This document shows positions 36,579-45,912 of a stretch of DNA of 64,000 bases, in pieces. Positions within the stretch are counted from its first letter, which is position 1. Each line of letters begins with the position of its first letter. The notes under the pieces were generated by a model that worked only from the letters and a program-made list of their open reading frames with translations, had not been told where the DNA came from and did no database searches. Origin of the DNA: Polyangiaceae bacterium. GTDB lineage: Bacteria > Myxococcota_A > Polyangia > Polyangiales > Polyangiaceae. The stretch covers positions 18,840 to 82,839 of the forward strand of contig JANXOF010000040.1 of assembly GCA_025353725.1 (NCBI GenBank). The letters run 5' to 3'. Position numbers and translations under genes: made by a program.

Positions 36579-37723
36579 GGTAATGAGTCCACGGGGACGA
36601 CTGCCCGCGACCGTTTCGACCCGCGACCACGATCACCATGTCGCCTTCCGCGTGAACCTCGTCGGCGAGCGCGCGCTATGCCCAAAAGTGCACCCACGGT
36701 CGCTCCCTCCGGCAGCCAAAACTCCGTCGCGCCACCCTCCGCGCGCGCGGCGCCGACCATCGCGCAACCGCGCGCCGAACTTTCCGGCGGAGCGGCGCAG
36801 GAATGATCCGCGCACGAAGTGGAGCATCCCCCGTCGGCGCACGGCCCAGCATCCGTAGTCTCGCCCACGAACCGAGGAATTTCGCCCGCTGCGACGTAAG
36901 CGGCTTCGATGAGTTTGCGGTGGGGGGCGAACGTCATGAACACATTGCGGCTCTCTTCGAGAGTGCAAGACCTTCCCTCGATTCGCGAGTACACGCCAAG
37001 CAACGAAGCGCCAACCATGGCCCCAGACCCGCTGTCGCCGAAACACACCGTGCGACCGCGAATGGCAAACGTGTTCGGCGGTATTCGCCCGGGTCCTACT
37101 TCGTCAACGCGCACCTCGCGGAGTGAAAATCGTCGGTCGGGAAGCGTGGTTTCCGTCTCCGCCCGAAGGCCCCAGCCCGTGATGTCTACCGTCACGCCTA
37201 AGTGAGGCGGGCGTAGGTCGAGCGCCAGAGACGCACTCTCCAACCGGTCCGCTAGCACGACGACAGCGACGTCATTGCGACACGTCGTGATATCGGTAGG
37301 TAAAAAGAGAGCGCTCGCTTGAATCCGGCGCGCGGTCGACCGGCTGTCGCCGAACCCGACGCGAACCGCGCTCGGTGTCACCGCCCGCTGCTCCTTGCCC
37401 AAAAGCGCGGACGGGTCGCTGAGTTCCCCGTCGGCCGTGCACTCTGGAAGACCCGTGAGCCTTGGCACGAGAAAGCAATGGCGCGCGCTTATCACGACGT
37501 TGGGCGCTACGAGCGTCCCAGAGCAATTGAGCGGCTGGTTTGGCGCATCCGACTCTGTCTCGATAAAGACGGCGGTGGCCATCGCGTCTCCTGATTCGCC
37601 CGCGACAACCGCCAACGCCACCGACCCAGCCGCGGAATCGGGTTCCGGGAGCGGGCGAGTATGGCCTTGACCCGTGCATGCCGCGGCGCCAACGAGCGCG
37701 AGGGCTAAAACCCTACGAAGCAA
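36551..37723 (-). CDS. Trypsin-like serine protease lipoprotein
   Basis: A 390-residue S1 protease with a lipoprotein signal (LALALVGAAAC). The catalytic triad is complete: His82 in ISARHC, Asp151 in CRNDVAVVVL, Ser231 in CFGDSGSGAM. After the protease domain comes a Cys-rich stretch (CADGGCSTSCADHSCAAP), then WLPEGATVGALLGIARARRRG, a hydrophobic-plus-Arg tail that resembles a MYXO-CTERM sorting signal. An unusual extra 31 residues follow. The extension overlaps the mscS 3' end. The gene is the last of a seven-gene run and overlaps the upstream gene by 19 bases. Substrate unknown. Confidence 0.86.
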   Translation of the reverse strand: MLRRVLALALVGAAACTGQGHTRPLPEPDSAAGSVALAVVAGESGDAMATAVFIETESDAPNQPLNCSGTLVAPNVVISARHCFLVPRLTGLPECTADGELSDPSALLGKEQRAVTPSAVRVGFGDSRSTARRIQASALFLPTDITTCRNDVAVVVLADRLESASLALDLRPPHLGVTVDITGWGLRAETETTLPDRRFSLREVRVDEVGPGRIPPNTFAIRGRTVCFGDSGSGAMVGASLLGVYSRIEGRSCTLEESRNVFMTFAPHRKLIEAAYVAAGEIPRFVGETTDAGPCADGGCSTSCADHSCAAPPESSARGCAMVGAARAEGGATEFWLPEGATVGALLGIARARRRGSRGRRHGDRGRGSKRSRAVVPVDSLPQPSGARVT

Positions 37724-39408
37724 TCGAAGTCTCCGTCTAGCGCCTGGGTCGTAGAGTTGAATCGGAGCACATCGTACCGTGGGCCGTAAACCGGTCCTTC
37801 CCTTGTGTAACAGTACACAGCACCCACGCTTCGCTGAGCGCCTGAGCGCGTATCAAAATTGGGCGTACCGAGACTCCCCTGGAAGGTTACTCCAGTCGAG
37901 GAATTAGCGATCGTGACGAATGCGTCCGAGATGTTTTTTACCGTTCCCGGATAGACCGTCGGCCCATCAAGGAGCTTTCTGACTCCGTTCGCGATGTCGG
38001 GGCCCGTCACAGAACCGGCCTGGGCCGCGAAGGCGCCATAAACCATCCAGTACATCGCGTCGTAGAAGTTCTCTGTCGCGCGATACTCTACTTGGGATAC
38101 CTGCGGATACTTGTCCGCAAACCGCGCGAGGTACCGGGTGTACTGGTCTTTGTTGTCCGCGCCGGCGTACTGAACTCCGACGAATCGCTTCCGCTTCTCC
38201 TCGCCACTTTGAACCGTACCGTCACCGAGAAAAGCAAGCAGTGGTCCGTTCGATGCATTCCGTACGGACAGAACGTACCTCGGCGCGTTCGCAGCCCCAA
38301 GGTCTGCCGCCAGGCGACGGTCAATCAAAGGAAGGATCTGTCCGGTTTCGGAGGCCGTAAGGGAGACGATGACGTGCGGACGGAACGCCACAATCTTATC
38401 GATGCTTTCGGCAAACGTTGCGTTCGACGTAGTTTCAAGGGACGGCACCTTGACGGCTAAAAAGCGCGCGGGCAAGGCCGTCTCGTTCGCGGCGACGGTA
38501 CCGCCATTAAAGACGATAGTGTCTTTGACGACCGCGGCGATGGCCTCTTCCGTCGGGGACTCTGACGTGACCAGCGCGAGCCGCAGGGGCCCGACGAATT
38601 GTGGCTGGGCCTGAACGACCCGCTCGACCCGCGCAATAAGAGGTTTATAGGCCTTTGCGACGTCTTCCGGTGTTCCGAGCAGATGCCACAAGAGCTTTTT
38701 CGCGTCGACACGCTTTAATGCCTCGGTCGTGTCCTGGGGATTTAGCGTGAAGACGTTTGCGGGCAGAAGGTAGTCCTGAAAGAGACGCGTCATGTCCGTC
38801 TGCGAGAACAGGGTGAGCACCCCAGGTACCTGAAGCGTCTGCGCGAGGTGCTTCACGCCGGCTTCGACGCGCGCCGGATCGCTGTCGCAGAAGACCACCG
38901 CCACCGGACGCCGCGGTCCAAGCCCGGCGGGCAATCCGCCTGCCTTCCGCACCTCGTCGAGGGCAAGCTGGTACGCTAAGGCGATGGGCTTGGTCAGCGC
39001 AGCAGCTCCGCCCAGCGGCAGAAACGCGCCCAGCAAGACCGTGGCATCGTTTCCGACCTCTGGAGAGGGCAGCGGCGCGACATAGTCGCAAGCGCCAGGA
39101 AGCTTCAACCCGACACACCGACCGCGTAAGCAGCGAAAGGGCTCCCCGAAGTTCGCGTCGATGCATTGCTGATGGGTTACGCATTCGGCGCCGCCGTCCG
39201 TAGAGGAGGAGGCGTCCGCCGTCTCCGCGCGTGCCACGCACGTTCCTCCCGCGCAGCGAAGTCCGACGCCGAAGCGGTTGCACTCCGCATCGACGGCGCA
39301 CTGGTCTACGGGAAAGTCCATCAAAAGCGTGCACGCGCAGGCCAACGCGGACAGCGCCACAACGCAGGCAAGTCGCTGAGCGGCGGAAAGACGTGACGCC
39401 TGTTTCAT
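37705..39408 (-). CDS. Periplasmic-binding-protein-like lipoprotein with Cys-rich repeats
   Basis: A 567-residue lipoprotein (lipobox ALACAC region). Two Cys-rich repeats lie near the start (CAVDAECNRFGVGLRCAGG and CVTHQQCIDANFGEPFRC), common in myxobacterial secreted proteins. The remainder has the type I periplasmic-binding fold of branched-chain amino-acid receptors (Peripla_BP_6 type): VLLGAFLPLGGAAALTKPIA, AVVFCDSDPARVEAGVKHL, GVLTLFSQTDMTRLFQDY, RLALVTSESPTEEAI. No ABC permease or ATPase is adjacent, so it may act as a sensor input rather than for transport. It overlaps the protease gene by 19 bases. Ligand unknown. Confidence 0.82.
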   Translation of the reverse strand: MKQASRLSAAQRLACVVALSALACACTLLMDFPVDQCAVDAECNRFGVGLRCAGGTCVARAETADASSSTDGGAECVTHQQCIDANFGEPFRCLRGRCVGLKLPGACDYVAPLPSPEVGNDATVLLGAFLPLGGAAALTKPIALAYQLALDEVRKAGGLPAGLGPRRPVAVVFCDSDPARVEAGVKHLAQTLQVPGVLTLFSQTDMTRLFQDYLLPANVFTLNPQDTTEALKRVDAKKLLWHLLGTPEDVAKAYKPLIARVERVVQAQPQFVGPLRLALVTSESPTEEAIAAVVKDTIVFNGGTVAANETALPARFLAVKVPSLETTSNATFAESIDKIVAFRPHVIVSLTASETGQILPLIDRRLAADLGAANAPRYVLSVRNASNGPLLAFLGDGTVQSGEEKRKRFVGVQYAGADNKDQYTRYLARFADKYPQVSQVEYRATENFYDAMYWMVYGAFAAQAGSVTGPDIANGVRKLLDGPTVYPGTVKNISDAFVTIANSSTGVTFQGSLGTPNFDTRSGAQRSVGAVYCYTREGPVYGPRYDVLRFNSTTQALDGDFDCFVGF

Positions 39409-39423
39409 TGGAACTCTCTCGAG

Positions 39424-40401
39424 CTATTCCAACGTGACGGCGTCGTCGGAATACGAGGCACTCTCGAATCCCGCAGCGAGAACGAAATAGCGGCCGTTCG
39501 TTACGGAAACTTGCTTAAGGTCGCCCGCAGACAGATTCATCCGGCCGTCCGGAATAGCTCCTGCGACGCCGAGCTTCGCCTTGAAAGCCGCGAGGAGCGA
39601 GCGAGGAACAACACCTGCGCCGGCGCGGACTGGAAAGCCACACAAGACCCGCGCTTCGACAGCTTCGGTCGAGAACCCCGAGAGCTCGAGGATGACCTGG
39701 GCAGCGGACGACCCCGCATCGCCGGAGAGTGCAGGCGGCGTCCACTCTACTTTCCAATCTTCGGTCGACTTGATCACGAGACCGCCTGCGTCTGGCCGCT
39801 TCGGCGACAGAATCGTGACCTGTTTGAACGGCGCCACACGAAGCGTCGTCGCGGGCAGCGCGACCACACCAGGAGCTCCGGCAGACTCGATCTGAAGGCG
39901 CGAGCCTGACCCCGGCTCGAAGAACTGACCGTCAGCCAGGAACGAGGCATAGCTTTTGTCCACGTCGATAGGAACGTCGATTACGGAGGGCAAACCGCCC
40001 ACCGCCCCGACGAAGTCGCCGCCAAGTTGCAGTTTGCCGGCGCCGGAGAAACCCTTCCCGACGTTCTTCACAATCGCGGAGCAAATGTCGCCGTAGCGGA
40101 TGACGAAATCGTCGACGGTAAAGGTACCGACGACACTTGTCTCATCGATCACAAGGCGTGCACTCGTCGTCGTCTCCGTCGTAATGGTTATCGCGACGGC
40201 CGCATCCCCACTGTCGGGAGCTTCGACGCCGCCGTCCGTTGGAACGACCGGGGGCTTGTCAACGGAGCCGTCCACCCGACTGCCCGCGTCAGACGTTGAA
40301 GCCTGACCATCGACCTTTGAGTCGCTGCAGGCTCCGATGCCGAACCCTATTCCCGTGGTCGCAACGACTGAAAACGCGCCCAGCCAAGTCTGATATTTCA
40401 T
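39424..40401 (-). CDS. Hypothetical lipoprotein
   Basis: About 325 residues. Lipoprotein signal with lipobox GIGAC, then an Asp/Gly/Ser-rich linker (SDAGSRVDGSVD, DGGVEAPDSGDAAV) to about residue 75. The main part is beta-rich with repeated strand motifs (ITITTETTTSARLVID, ARVLCGFPVRAGAGVVPRSLL). No family recognised. I chose ATG 40401, which has GAGAAG about seven bases upstream, over the ATG at 40407. It lies 77 bases below the kinase gene and 15 bases above the binding-protein gene, so it belongs to the same run of minus-strand genes. Confidence 0.7.
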   Translation of the reverse strand: MKYQTWLGAFSVVATTGIGFGIGACSDSKVDGQASTSDAGSRVDGSVDKPPVVPTDGGVEAPDSGDAAVAITITTETTTSARLVIDETSVVGTFTVDDFVIRYGDICSAIVKNVGKGFSGAGKLQLGGDFVGAVGGLPSVIDVPIDVDKSYASFLADGQFFEPGSGSRLQIESAGAPGVVALPATTLRVAPFKQVTILSPKRPDAGGLVIKSTEDWKVEWTPPALSGDAGSSAAQVILELSGFSTEAVEARVLCGFPVRAGAGVVPRSLLAAFKAKLGVAGAIPDGRMNLSAGDLKQVSVTNGRYFVLAAGFESASYSDDAVTLE

Positions 40402-40478
40402 AACCATCTTCTCATTTGTATGGGAGAGCCCCGCCGGCCTCAGGTTACGCGTGGGAGGACGAGTTCTCCACCGTAATC

Positions 40479-41777
40479 TTACGGGCGTATCTGATTGAGC
40501 CCTTCGCTGTCACCGGAGTATGAAATTCGACTCGAAATAAACTTGGCGACAACGTAGGAGAGCGCAAGACCGACGGCCGAGATCGCGAGGGCGACAAGCA
40601 GGGTGCGCCACAAAGCGCTACGCGCCGGCTCAGTCTGGGCCTGCACGTCGGGTACAACGCCACCCGTCGGCGAGACGTCCGGTTTAGGGAGCATCGATGG
40701 CGTGATGTGAAGCGTTATGTGTTCGCTGTCTTCTTCGTTTTTGTGCGAGATATCCGCCCCAAGCGTTCGTGGCTTTCCCGGCTGCGAGGGCATACGCGCC
40801 CTAAACCTTCGCAGCGCAGAGTCCACCTCCGTCGTGTCGGTCGGAGTGCCATCCGTGAGGCCCTGTAACCGCTCCGTGAGACGGGAGCGGGCTTCCCCCG
40901 CAAACGGGAGAAGTGCCTTCGCATACTCAAGGATTGTCTGGAATCTCTCCTCAGCCTTCGGTCGACTCGCGCGGCTTACGGCCTCCTCTAAGTCGGAAGA
41001 AGCATTCGGAAGAAAGTCGCGGACCGGTCTACGGACGTTCGACATCGTCGCGCGAACCACGTCAATGAGCTGCCGACTCTTCATTTCGATCGGGAATTGA
41101 CCGGTCATTAGTTGAAATGTCATAATCCCGAGGGAATAGATGTCGCATCTCGCATCGGCATTTCGAGACGCAAGCATCTGCTCCGGCGCCATATAGATAG
41201 GCGTGCCAACCATCGTTCCAGCTCCCGTGAGAGCCGTCATGTGCTCTTCGGTTCCGAGAAGCTTGCTGACGCCGAAATCCAGAACTTTGAGCACCTCGCC
41301 TCCCTTCCGGCGCGTGACGAAGCAATTCCCGAGCTTGAGATCGCGGTGAACAATGCCGCGGACGTGCGCGAGATGAAGTCCTATGGAGGCTTGAATCATA
41401 AGGGTCGCTGCACGATCAATCTCGAGACGGCCCTCGCGACGGTAAATCGCGCTGAGCTCCTCTCCGTGAAGGAGCTCCATGACGATGAAGGGCATCCCGT
41501 CGGCCGTGACGGCGGCATCGTGGACCCGGACCACGTGCTCGCTTGGAATCGCGGCAGACGCGGCCGCCTCGCGGACAAAGCGACTTAGTGCACCTTCGGT
41601 TTTTAGGAAGGCGCGATGTACGAACTTGACGGCGACGTCCCTGTCTCCAACCGTATCTTTTGCGCGAAACACGACGCCCATTCCGCCCTTGCCGAGCATC
41701 GCGCCTAGCAAGTAGCGGCCTTCGACGAGCGACCCGTCGGCGAAGGGCTCAATTTCGATAGGGTGTGGTTCCGACAT
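40479..41777 (-). CDS. Ser/Thr protein kinase with C-terminal membrane anchor
   Basis: About 432 residues. A complete eukaryote-like kinase domain: Gly loop LGKGGMGVVF, VAIK-type Lys in VAVKFVH, catalytic loop HRDLKLGN, DFG in LKVLDFGVSK, APE in YMAPEQM. After a Pro/Thr/Asp linker, a single membrane segment (LWRTLLVALAISAVGLALSYVVA) sits near the end, leaving about 20 residues outside. ATG 41777 has GGAGGAGCC right upstream; a TTG start at 41795, overlapping the previous stop, is less likely. It lies 14 bases below the FHA-sigma54 gene and its kinase domain is probably cytoplasmic. Confidence 0.9.
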   Translation of the reverse strand: MSEPHPIEIEPFADGSLVEGRYLLGAMLGKGGMGVVFRAKDTVGDRDVAVKFVHRAFLKTEGALSRFVREAAASAAIPSEHVVRVHDAAVTADGMPFIVMELLHGEELSAIYRREGRLEIDRAATLMIQASIGLHLAHVRGIVHRDLKLGNCFVTRRKGGEVLKVLDFGVSKLLGTEEHMTALTGAGTMVGTPIYMAPEQMLASRNADARCDIYSLGIMTFQLMTGQFPIEMKSRQLIDVVRATMSNVRRPVRDFLPNASSDLEEAVSRASRPKAEERFQTILEYAKALLPFAGEARSRLTERLQGLTDGTPTDTTEVDSALRRFRARMPSQPGKPRTLGADISHKNEEDSEHITLHITPSMLPKPDVSPTGGVVPDVQAQTEPARSALWRTLLVALAISAVGLALSYVVAKFISSRISYSGDSEGLNQIRP

Positions 41778-41791
41778 AGGCTCCTCCACCC

Positions 41792-43231
41792 TCAACGTGC
41801 TCGAGATTTGCGCGGACGTACGATTCCGTACTTGTCAAGTCGGGTAACCAACATTCGTCGGGTGATGCCCAAGAGCTCCGCGGCGCGGCTCTGATTTCCT
41901 CCACACGCCACGAGGGCATCTTCGATTTGCTTTCGCTCGAGGGCGGCAAGCGAATCCGGGAGCTGACTCGCAACCCCTTTCACGAACTCCGAAATTCGCG
42001 GCGGTAGCATCGAGAGTGTCTTGCTAGTCACGGCTTCGACCTCTAGAAAGCAAGGCGAAGTGGGAGCTCCAGAGGACGGAGCTGCCTCCGGCGCGAAAAG
42101 CGACTCCGGGCTGAGCCGTCCTGTCCGACAGAGGACGACGGCGCGCTGAATGACGGACCGAAGTTCCCGAACGTTGCCAGGCCATGCGTAAGTGTTAAGC
42201 ACCGTCCAGGCCTCCTCCGTCACGATGGGAACCGGGAGGCCTTCTCGCGCGGCTGTCTCGTTCAGGAATACGGAAGCAAGCGCGCGGATATCCGTGCGGC
42301 GGTTACGCAGTGGGGGGACCGTAACCACAACACCCGCCAGCCGATAATAGAGGTCCGCGCGGAATTCGCCGCGCGCAATTTGCGTAAGGAGACAGCGATT
42401 GGTCGCGGCGACAACGCGCGTGTCCATCACGCGGGAGTCCACCGCGCCGAGGCGTTGAACCTCGCCGGACTCCAAGAATCGAAGGAGCTTCGCCTGACCC
42501 GCGAGCGTCATCTCACCGACCTCGTCGAGAAAAAGCGTACCCCCGTTGGCTGCCTCGAGAAGCCCCACGCGCGCCGCCACTGCGCCAGTGAATGCGCCGC
42601 GCTCGTGACCGAAGAGCTCGGCTTCCAAGAGGCTGTCCGGAAGGGCCGCGCAGTTGAGCTGGAGAAAGCGTCGCTGGGCGCGAGGAGAGTGACGATGAAC
42701 GAGTGCGGCGAGGCGCTCCTTGCCCACGCCCGTTTCACCGAGAAGTAAAACCGTGAGCGACGAACGCGCGGCCGCGCGGACCGTTTCAATCACGGCACGC
42801 ATGCCGGGATCGGTCGCGACGCTGCCTGCTGCCTTATCCGCCTCAGTTTCCGCCAACTCCGTGCACTCTTCAACGACCAGCGTGACGGTGCCGATGGTCA
42901 CTACGCTCCCAGCGACGAGCGGCACTTCGGAGTGGGATACGATTCGAACACCGTTCACGTAGGTGCCGTTTGCGCTACCGAGGTCCTCTATCATCGGCAG
43001 GCGGCCACGAATGCGCGCATGCTTCCTCGAAGCCAAGGTGCACGGGACCTGAACGTCCGCGGCTTCGCAGCGCCCGATGAGGAGCGCCTTGTCGGCGTGA
43101 AGCGGGCGACAGAATTGCGCTCCACGGACCGCAACAATTCGCAGCGACCCTCTCGATACCTCAGGCGCCGGAGGCGCCAACGTGTTCGTGGTCGTCGTCG
43201 ACGAATTTTGGGGCACCGGAGTGACGCGCAT
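41792..43231 (-). CDS. FHA-domain sigma54 activator
   Basis: A 479-residue bacterial enhancer-binding protein. The N-terminal FHA domain (RIRGRLPMIEDLGSANGTYVNGVRI with its conserved GSxNGTxxNG) binds phosphothreonine peptides. The AAA+ domain has Walker A LLGETGVGKE, GAFTGA in HERGAFTGAVAARVG for contact with sigma54, Walker B GGTLFLDEVGEM. A C-terminal Fis-type HTH ends ALVACGGNQSRAAELLGITRR. Activation by a phosphorylated partner, most simply one of the two kinases in the same operon, is the expected mechanism; the promoter it targets is not known. It starts two bases after the PEGA protein gene. Confidence 0.92.
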   Translation of the reverse strand: MRVTPVPQNSSTTTTNTLAPPAPEVSRGSLRIVAVRGAQFCRPLHADKALLIGRCEAADVQVPCTLASRKHARIRGRLPMIEDLGSANGTYVNGVRIVSHSEVPLVAGSVVTIGTVTLVVEECTELAETEADKAAGSVATDPGMRAVIETVRAAARSSLTVLLLGETGVGKERLAALVHRHSPRAQRRFLQLNCAALPDSLLEAELFGHERGAFTGAVAARVGLLEAANGGTLFLDEVGEMTLAGQAKLLRFLESGEVQRLGAVDSRVMDTRVVAATNRCLLTQIARGEFRADLYYRLAGVVVTVPPLRNRRTDIRALASVFLNETAAREGLPVPIVTEEAWTVLNTYAWPGNVRELRSVIQRAVVLCRTGRLSPESLFAPEAAPSSGAPTSPCFLEVEAVTSKTLSMLPPRISEFVKGVASQLPDSLAALERKQIEDALVACGGNQSRAAELLGITRRMLVTRLDKYGIVRPRKSRAR

Positions 43232-43233
43232 GG

Positions 43234-44208
43234 CTAAAAGCGAAGTCCCACGTTCGAGACGGCACGCGTCGCCGTCGGGGGGGCGGATCGAGACTTGCCA
43301 ACTGTAAGATAGAGCGCGAGTCCCGACACGAAAACGGCCGCGCCAACCAGGACGTCCGTCGTAAGTCCGAGCGTCCGCGCCTTCGAACTTGTTTCGGCGC
43401 GCATATCGGCGGTCGTTCCTAGCGTATTCCGTTGATTATCAAGGTCTGCGCGGGCATTCATGGCCAGCACACCGAAGACGACGGAGGCGGCGGAAACGGC
43501 GCCGGCCGAACCCCACGCGACCGTTGTCCACATCCCGGACGACGTGCCCGATGGCGACGCTGTGGTTCGACTCGAGAGTTCTCGCAGAAGCGAAGCGGAT
43601 ACCACGCGCTCATCGCCGCCCGCGAGCGTCACGTGCGTAGCGTAGGATGCGAATCCAGCCTTCGAGATCACCACGGCGTGCTCGCCTGCGTCGGTGCGCG
43701 TGCGTTCTGGAAGGGGGGTACGTCCGAAGCTGACGCCGTCCACCGACACGTCGGCGCCATCCGGAGTCACGCGCACGATGAGCATCGCGGTCCTGTCGCG
43801 TAAGACGCGGAGGTCTTTCTCGACTTCCGCTCGTCTATCACTGGGCACACGGTCGCCACCGTCCATAAGATATCGCTCGAGCGCCGCGACGGCTTTTGCG
43901 TAGTGACCCAGCTGCTGGTGCACTTGTGCAATGTTATAAAGCATCTTAAAAGCAGGAGAGAGCGAGTAAGCACGTTCCAACTCAATGAGCGAAAGAGCAT
44001 ATTCTCCTTCGCCGAACAACTCGGTCCCGCGTGCGTACCTTACGCGCGCCTCTTCGCGATTCTGGCTCGAGTCTTTGTCGCCGCTCGTCGCTCCAGAGGA
44101 ACTCGGCGCCGCCGCCACGGGCGCCTCTCGCGGCTCCGAAGCTATCGCATCGCGCGCCCCAAATCCCGCAAGCATCGAAACTCCTAACGCAAAAATCCAA
44201 TGACGCAT
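43234..44208 (-). CDS. TPR and PEGA-domain exported protein
   Basis: A 324-residue protein with a signal peptide (FALGVSMLAGFG, cleavage expected after AIA). TPR-like repeats at about 55-120 (ARYARGTELFGEGEYALSL, YNIAQVHQQLGHYAKAVAAL), a PEGA domain at about 145-215 (VRVTPDGADVSVDGVSFGRTPLPE), and two C-terminal membrane segments (TVAWGSAGAVSAASVVFGVL; DVLVGAAVFVSGLALYLTV). Probably anchored in the envelope and sensing peptidoglycan or protein partners. It is the second gene of the kinase operon, three bases below the first kinase. Confidence 0.85.
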   Translation of the reverse strand: MRHWIFALGVSMLAGFGARDAIASEPREAPVAAAPSSSGATSGDKDSSQNREEARVRYARGTELFGEGEYALSLIELERAYSLSPAFKMLYNIAQVHQQLGHYAKAVAALERYLMDGGDRVPSDRRAEVEKDLRVLRDRTAMLIVRVTPDGADVSVDGVSFGRTPLPERTRTDAGEHAVVISKAGFASYATHVTLAGGDERVVSASLLRELSSRTTASPSGTSSGMWTTVAWGSAGAVSAASVVFGVLAMNARADLDNQRNTLGTTADMRAETSSKARTLGLTTDVLVGAAVFVSGLALYLTVGKSRSAPPTATRAVSNVGLRF

Positions 44209-44211
44209 GAT

Positions 44212-45912
44212 TTACTCCTGAAAAGGATCCGTGGAGTCCAGCGTGCGACGCGGGCGTCGACGCGGAACAGGTTCGGCGACATCGCCGGTCTTCGCGAACG
44301 GCGCCACCGAAGGCACCACCTCTTGCCTTGAGTCGGCCTTCGCCGTGGAATCAACGTGGCCAAAGACAGGTGAAACCGTCGGCCTCGCAAGCCCGCTCGC
44401 GCGACGCGGTTTCAGGGCAAGCACTACGCGTTGCGAAGTCAGGTACGTAATCGTTTCCACGGCATCCTCGTAGTTCGGTGCGGACGCGCGGAAGACGTGC
44501 CTCACGGGGTCCTCAGAGACGGTCACGCGATACGGGTTGGAAAGAGCCGGTTTGCCGTCCACGAAGAGTGTCGCTCCGGGCGGCGTCGTCGCAATCTCGA
44601 TCTCAACCGACTTTGTTGCGGCGTCCGCCTTCGCCAACGCCCCCTCGCTTCCGTATATGGGCGACTCTGGACGTGCTCCTTCGAAAACCCGCTCCGAGAC
44701 GGCAAAGCGAGGCGTGCCCCCGCGTAGCGCGCCGAGTACGCTGCCAGCTACGACGGCGAGCGCGCCAACGGCGCCAAACAAGGGCTTGTGCCACGAACTC
44801 GCCGCGGGCGACGGCACCTTATCGGAGGCGACGAAAGACTCCTGAAGAACGGCGACGGCAGGCGACGTACGGACGGCAATAGGCACGCTGACACCGTTGT
44901 CGACCGACCGTATCGACGAATTGTCATCGAGCGTCGATGCCGCCATTCGAATCGCGTCCGCCCGCCGCGCGAGCTGCTCTCCCATCGCGGCGTTGGCGAT
45001 CGCGGCGATGTCGCTCTCCGAACAAGGCGGACCGCTCGAGGCAAGATAGCTCTCGAGAGCAGTGCGCATCGCGTCGGCTGTCTGGTACCGGTCGGCGGGG
45101 TCGAGCGCCATCGCACGAAGGATGATTTCTTCCAGCTCCGCCGGGAAAGAAGCTTCGAGCGCGGAAGGTCGGTCGAACGTCCCCTCCACGATCCGGTAAA
45201 TCGTCTCGAGACCGTTCGAGGGAAACGGCTTGGTTCCCAGACTCAGCTCATAGAGAACACAGCCCGAAGCAAAGATGTCTACGCGGCGATCAAACGACCT
45301 CGAAGTAAACTGCTCCGGAGCCATATAAGAAACTTTGCCTTTAATCGCCCCCGTTGCCGTCGCTTCATGGGATTGGTTACGCGCGTGCGCGATACCAAAA
45401 TCTGATATCTTTACGTGACCTGATGGCATAAGAAGAAAGTTGTGAGGAGACACGTCTCTGTGAACGACGTGCAGCGGCGCGCCGGCGTCGTCCCGCAACT
45501 CATGGGCGGCGTGAAGACCTGCACACGCTTGGGTTAGAATACGCGCGGCCGTGCGCGGTCCGAGCTTGTGATCCGCGATGGCCTCCGTGAAGTCGTGGAC
45601 GGAGCAACCCACCCACTCCATCACGAGATAGAGGAGGCCGTGAACTTCACCTAGCTCGAGGATCGAACATACGTTCGGGTGCTGAATCGATGCCGCAAGC
45701 CGCGCTTCGTCGAGGAATAGGCGCTCGAAGTGAGGACCCGCGAGCTCCGCGTGAGCGACCTTTATGGCGACGACCTTTTGGAAGCCCCGTACTCCGATCT
45801 GACGCGCGGCCCACACTTGGCCCATCCCTCCCATCGCGACCGCGACGAGAAGCTGATATCGACCGAGCTGGTCGCCACAGCGCAATGTCGGGACTGCGTG
45901 CGGCGCACTCAT
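44212..45912 (-). CDS. Ser/Thr protein kinase with PEGA-domain C-terminus
   Basis: A 566-residue kinase. The N-terminal domain (about 15-285) has catalytic loop HRDVSPHN, DFG in ISDFGIAH and APE in YMAPEQF. The Gly loop is degenerate (VAVAMGGMGQVW lacks the first Gly of GxGxxG). A membrane segment (FGAVGALAVVAGSVLGAL) lies near 380, then a PEGA domain (EIATTPPGATLFVDGKPALSNPYR) and a basic, disordered end. This is a transmembrane kinase with an envelope-facing PEGA module. It is the first gene of the run 45912-36551 and probably its sensor. ATG 45912 was kept; the promoter region was not resolved. Confidence 0.9.
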   Translation of the reverse strand: MSAPHAVPTLRCGDQLGRYQLLVAVAMGGMGQVWAARQIGVRGFQKVVAIKVAHAELAGPHFERLFLDEARLAASIQHPNVCSILELGEVHGLLYLVMEWVGCSVHDFTEAIADHKLGPRTAARILTQACAGLHAAHELRDDAGAPLHVVHRDVSPHNFLLMPSGHVKISDFGIAHARNQSHEATATGAIKGKVSYMAPEQFTSRSFDRRVDIFASGCVLYELSLGTKPFPSNGLETIYRIVEGTFDRPSALEASFPAELEEIILRAMALDPADRYQTADAMRTALESYLASSGPPCSESDIAAIANAAMGEQLARRADAIRMAASTLDDNSSIRSVDNGVSVPIAVRTSPAVAVLQESFVASDKVPSPAASSWHKPLFGAVGALAVVAGSVLGALRGGTPRFAVSERVFEGARPESPIYGSEGALAKADAATKSVEIEIATTPPGATLFVDGKPALSNPYRVTVSEDPVRHVFRASAPNYEDAVETITYLTSQRVVLALKPRRASGLARPTVSPVFGHVDSTAKADSRQEVVPSVAPFAKTGDVAEPVPRRRPRRTLDSTDPFQE

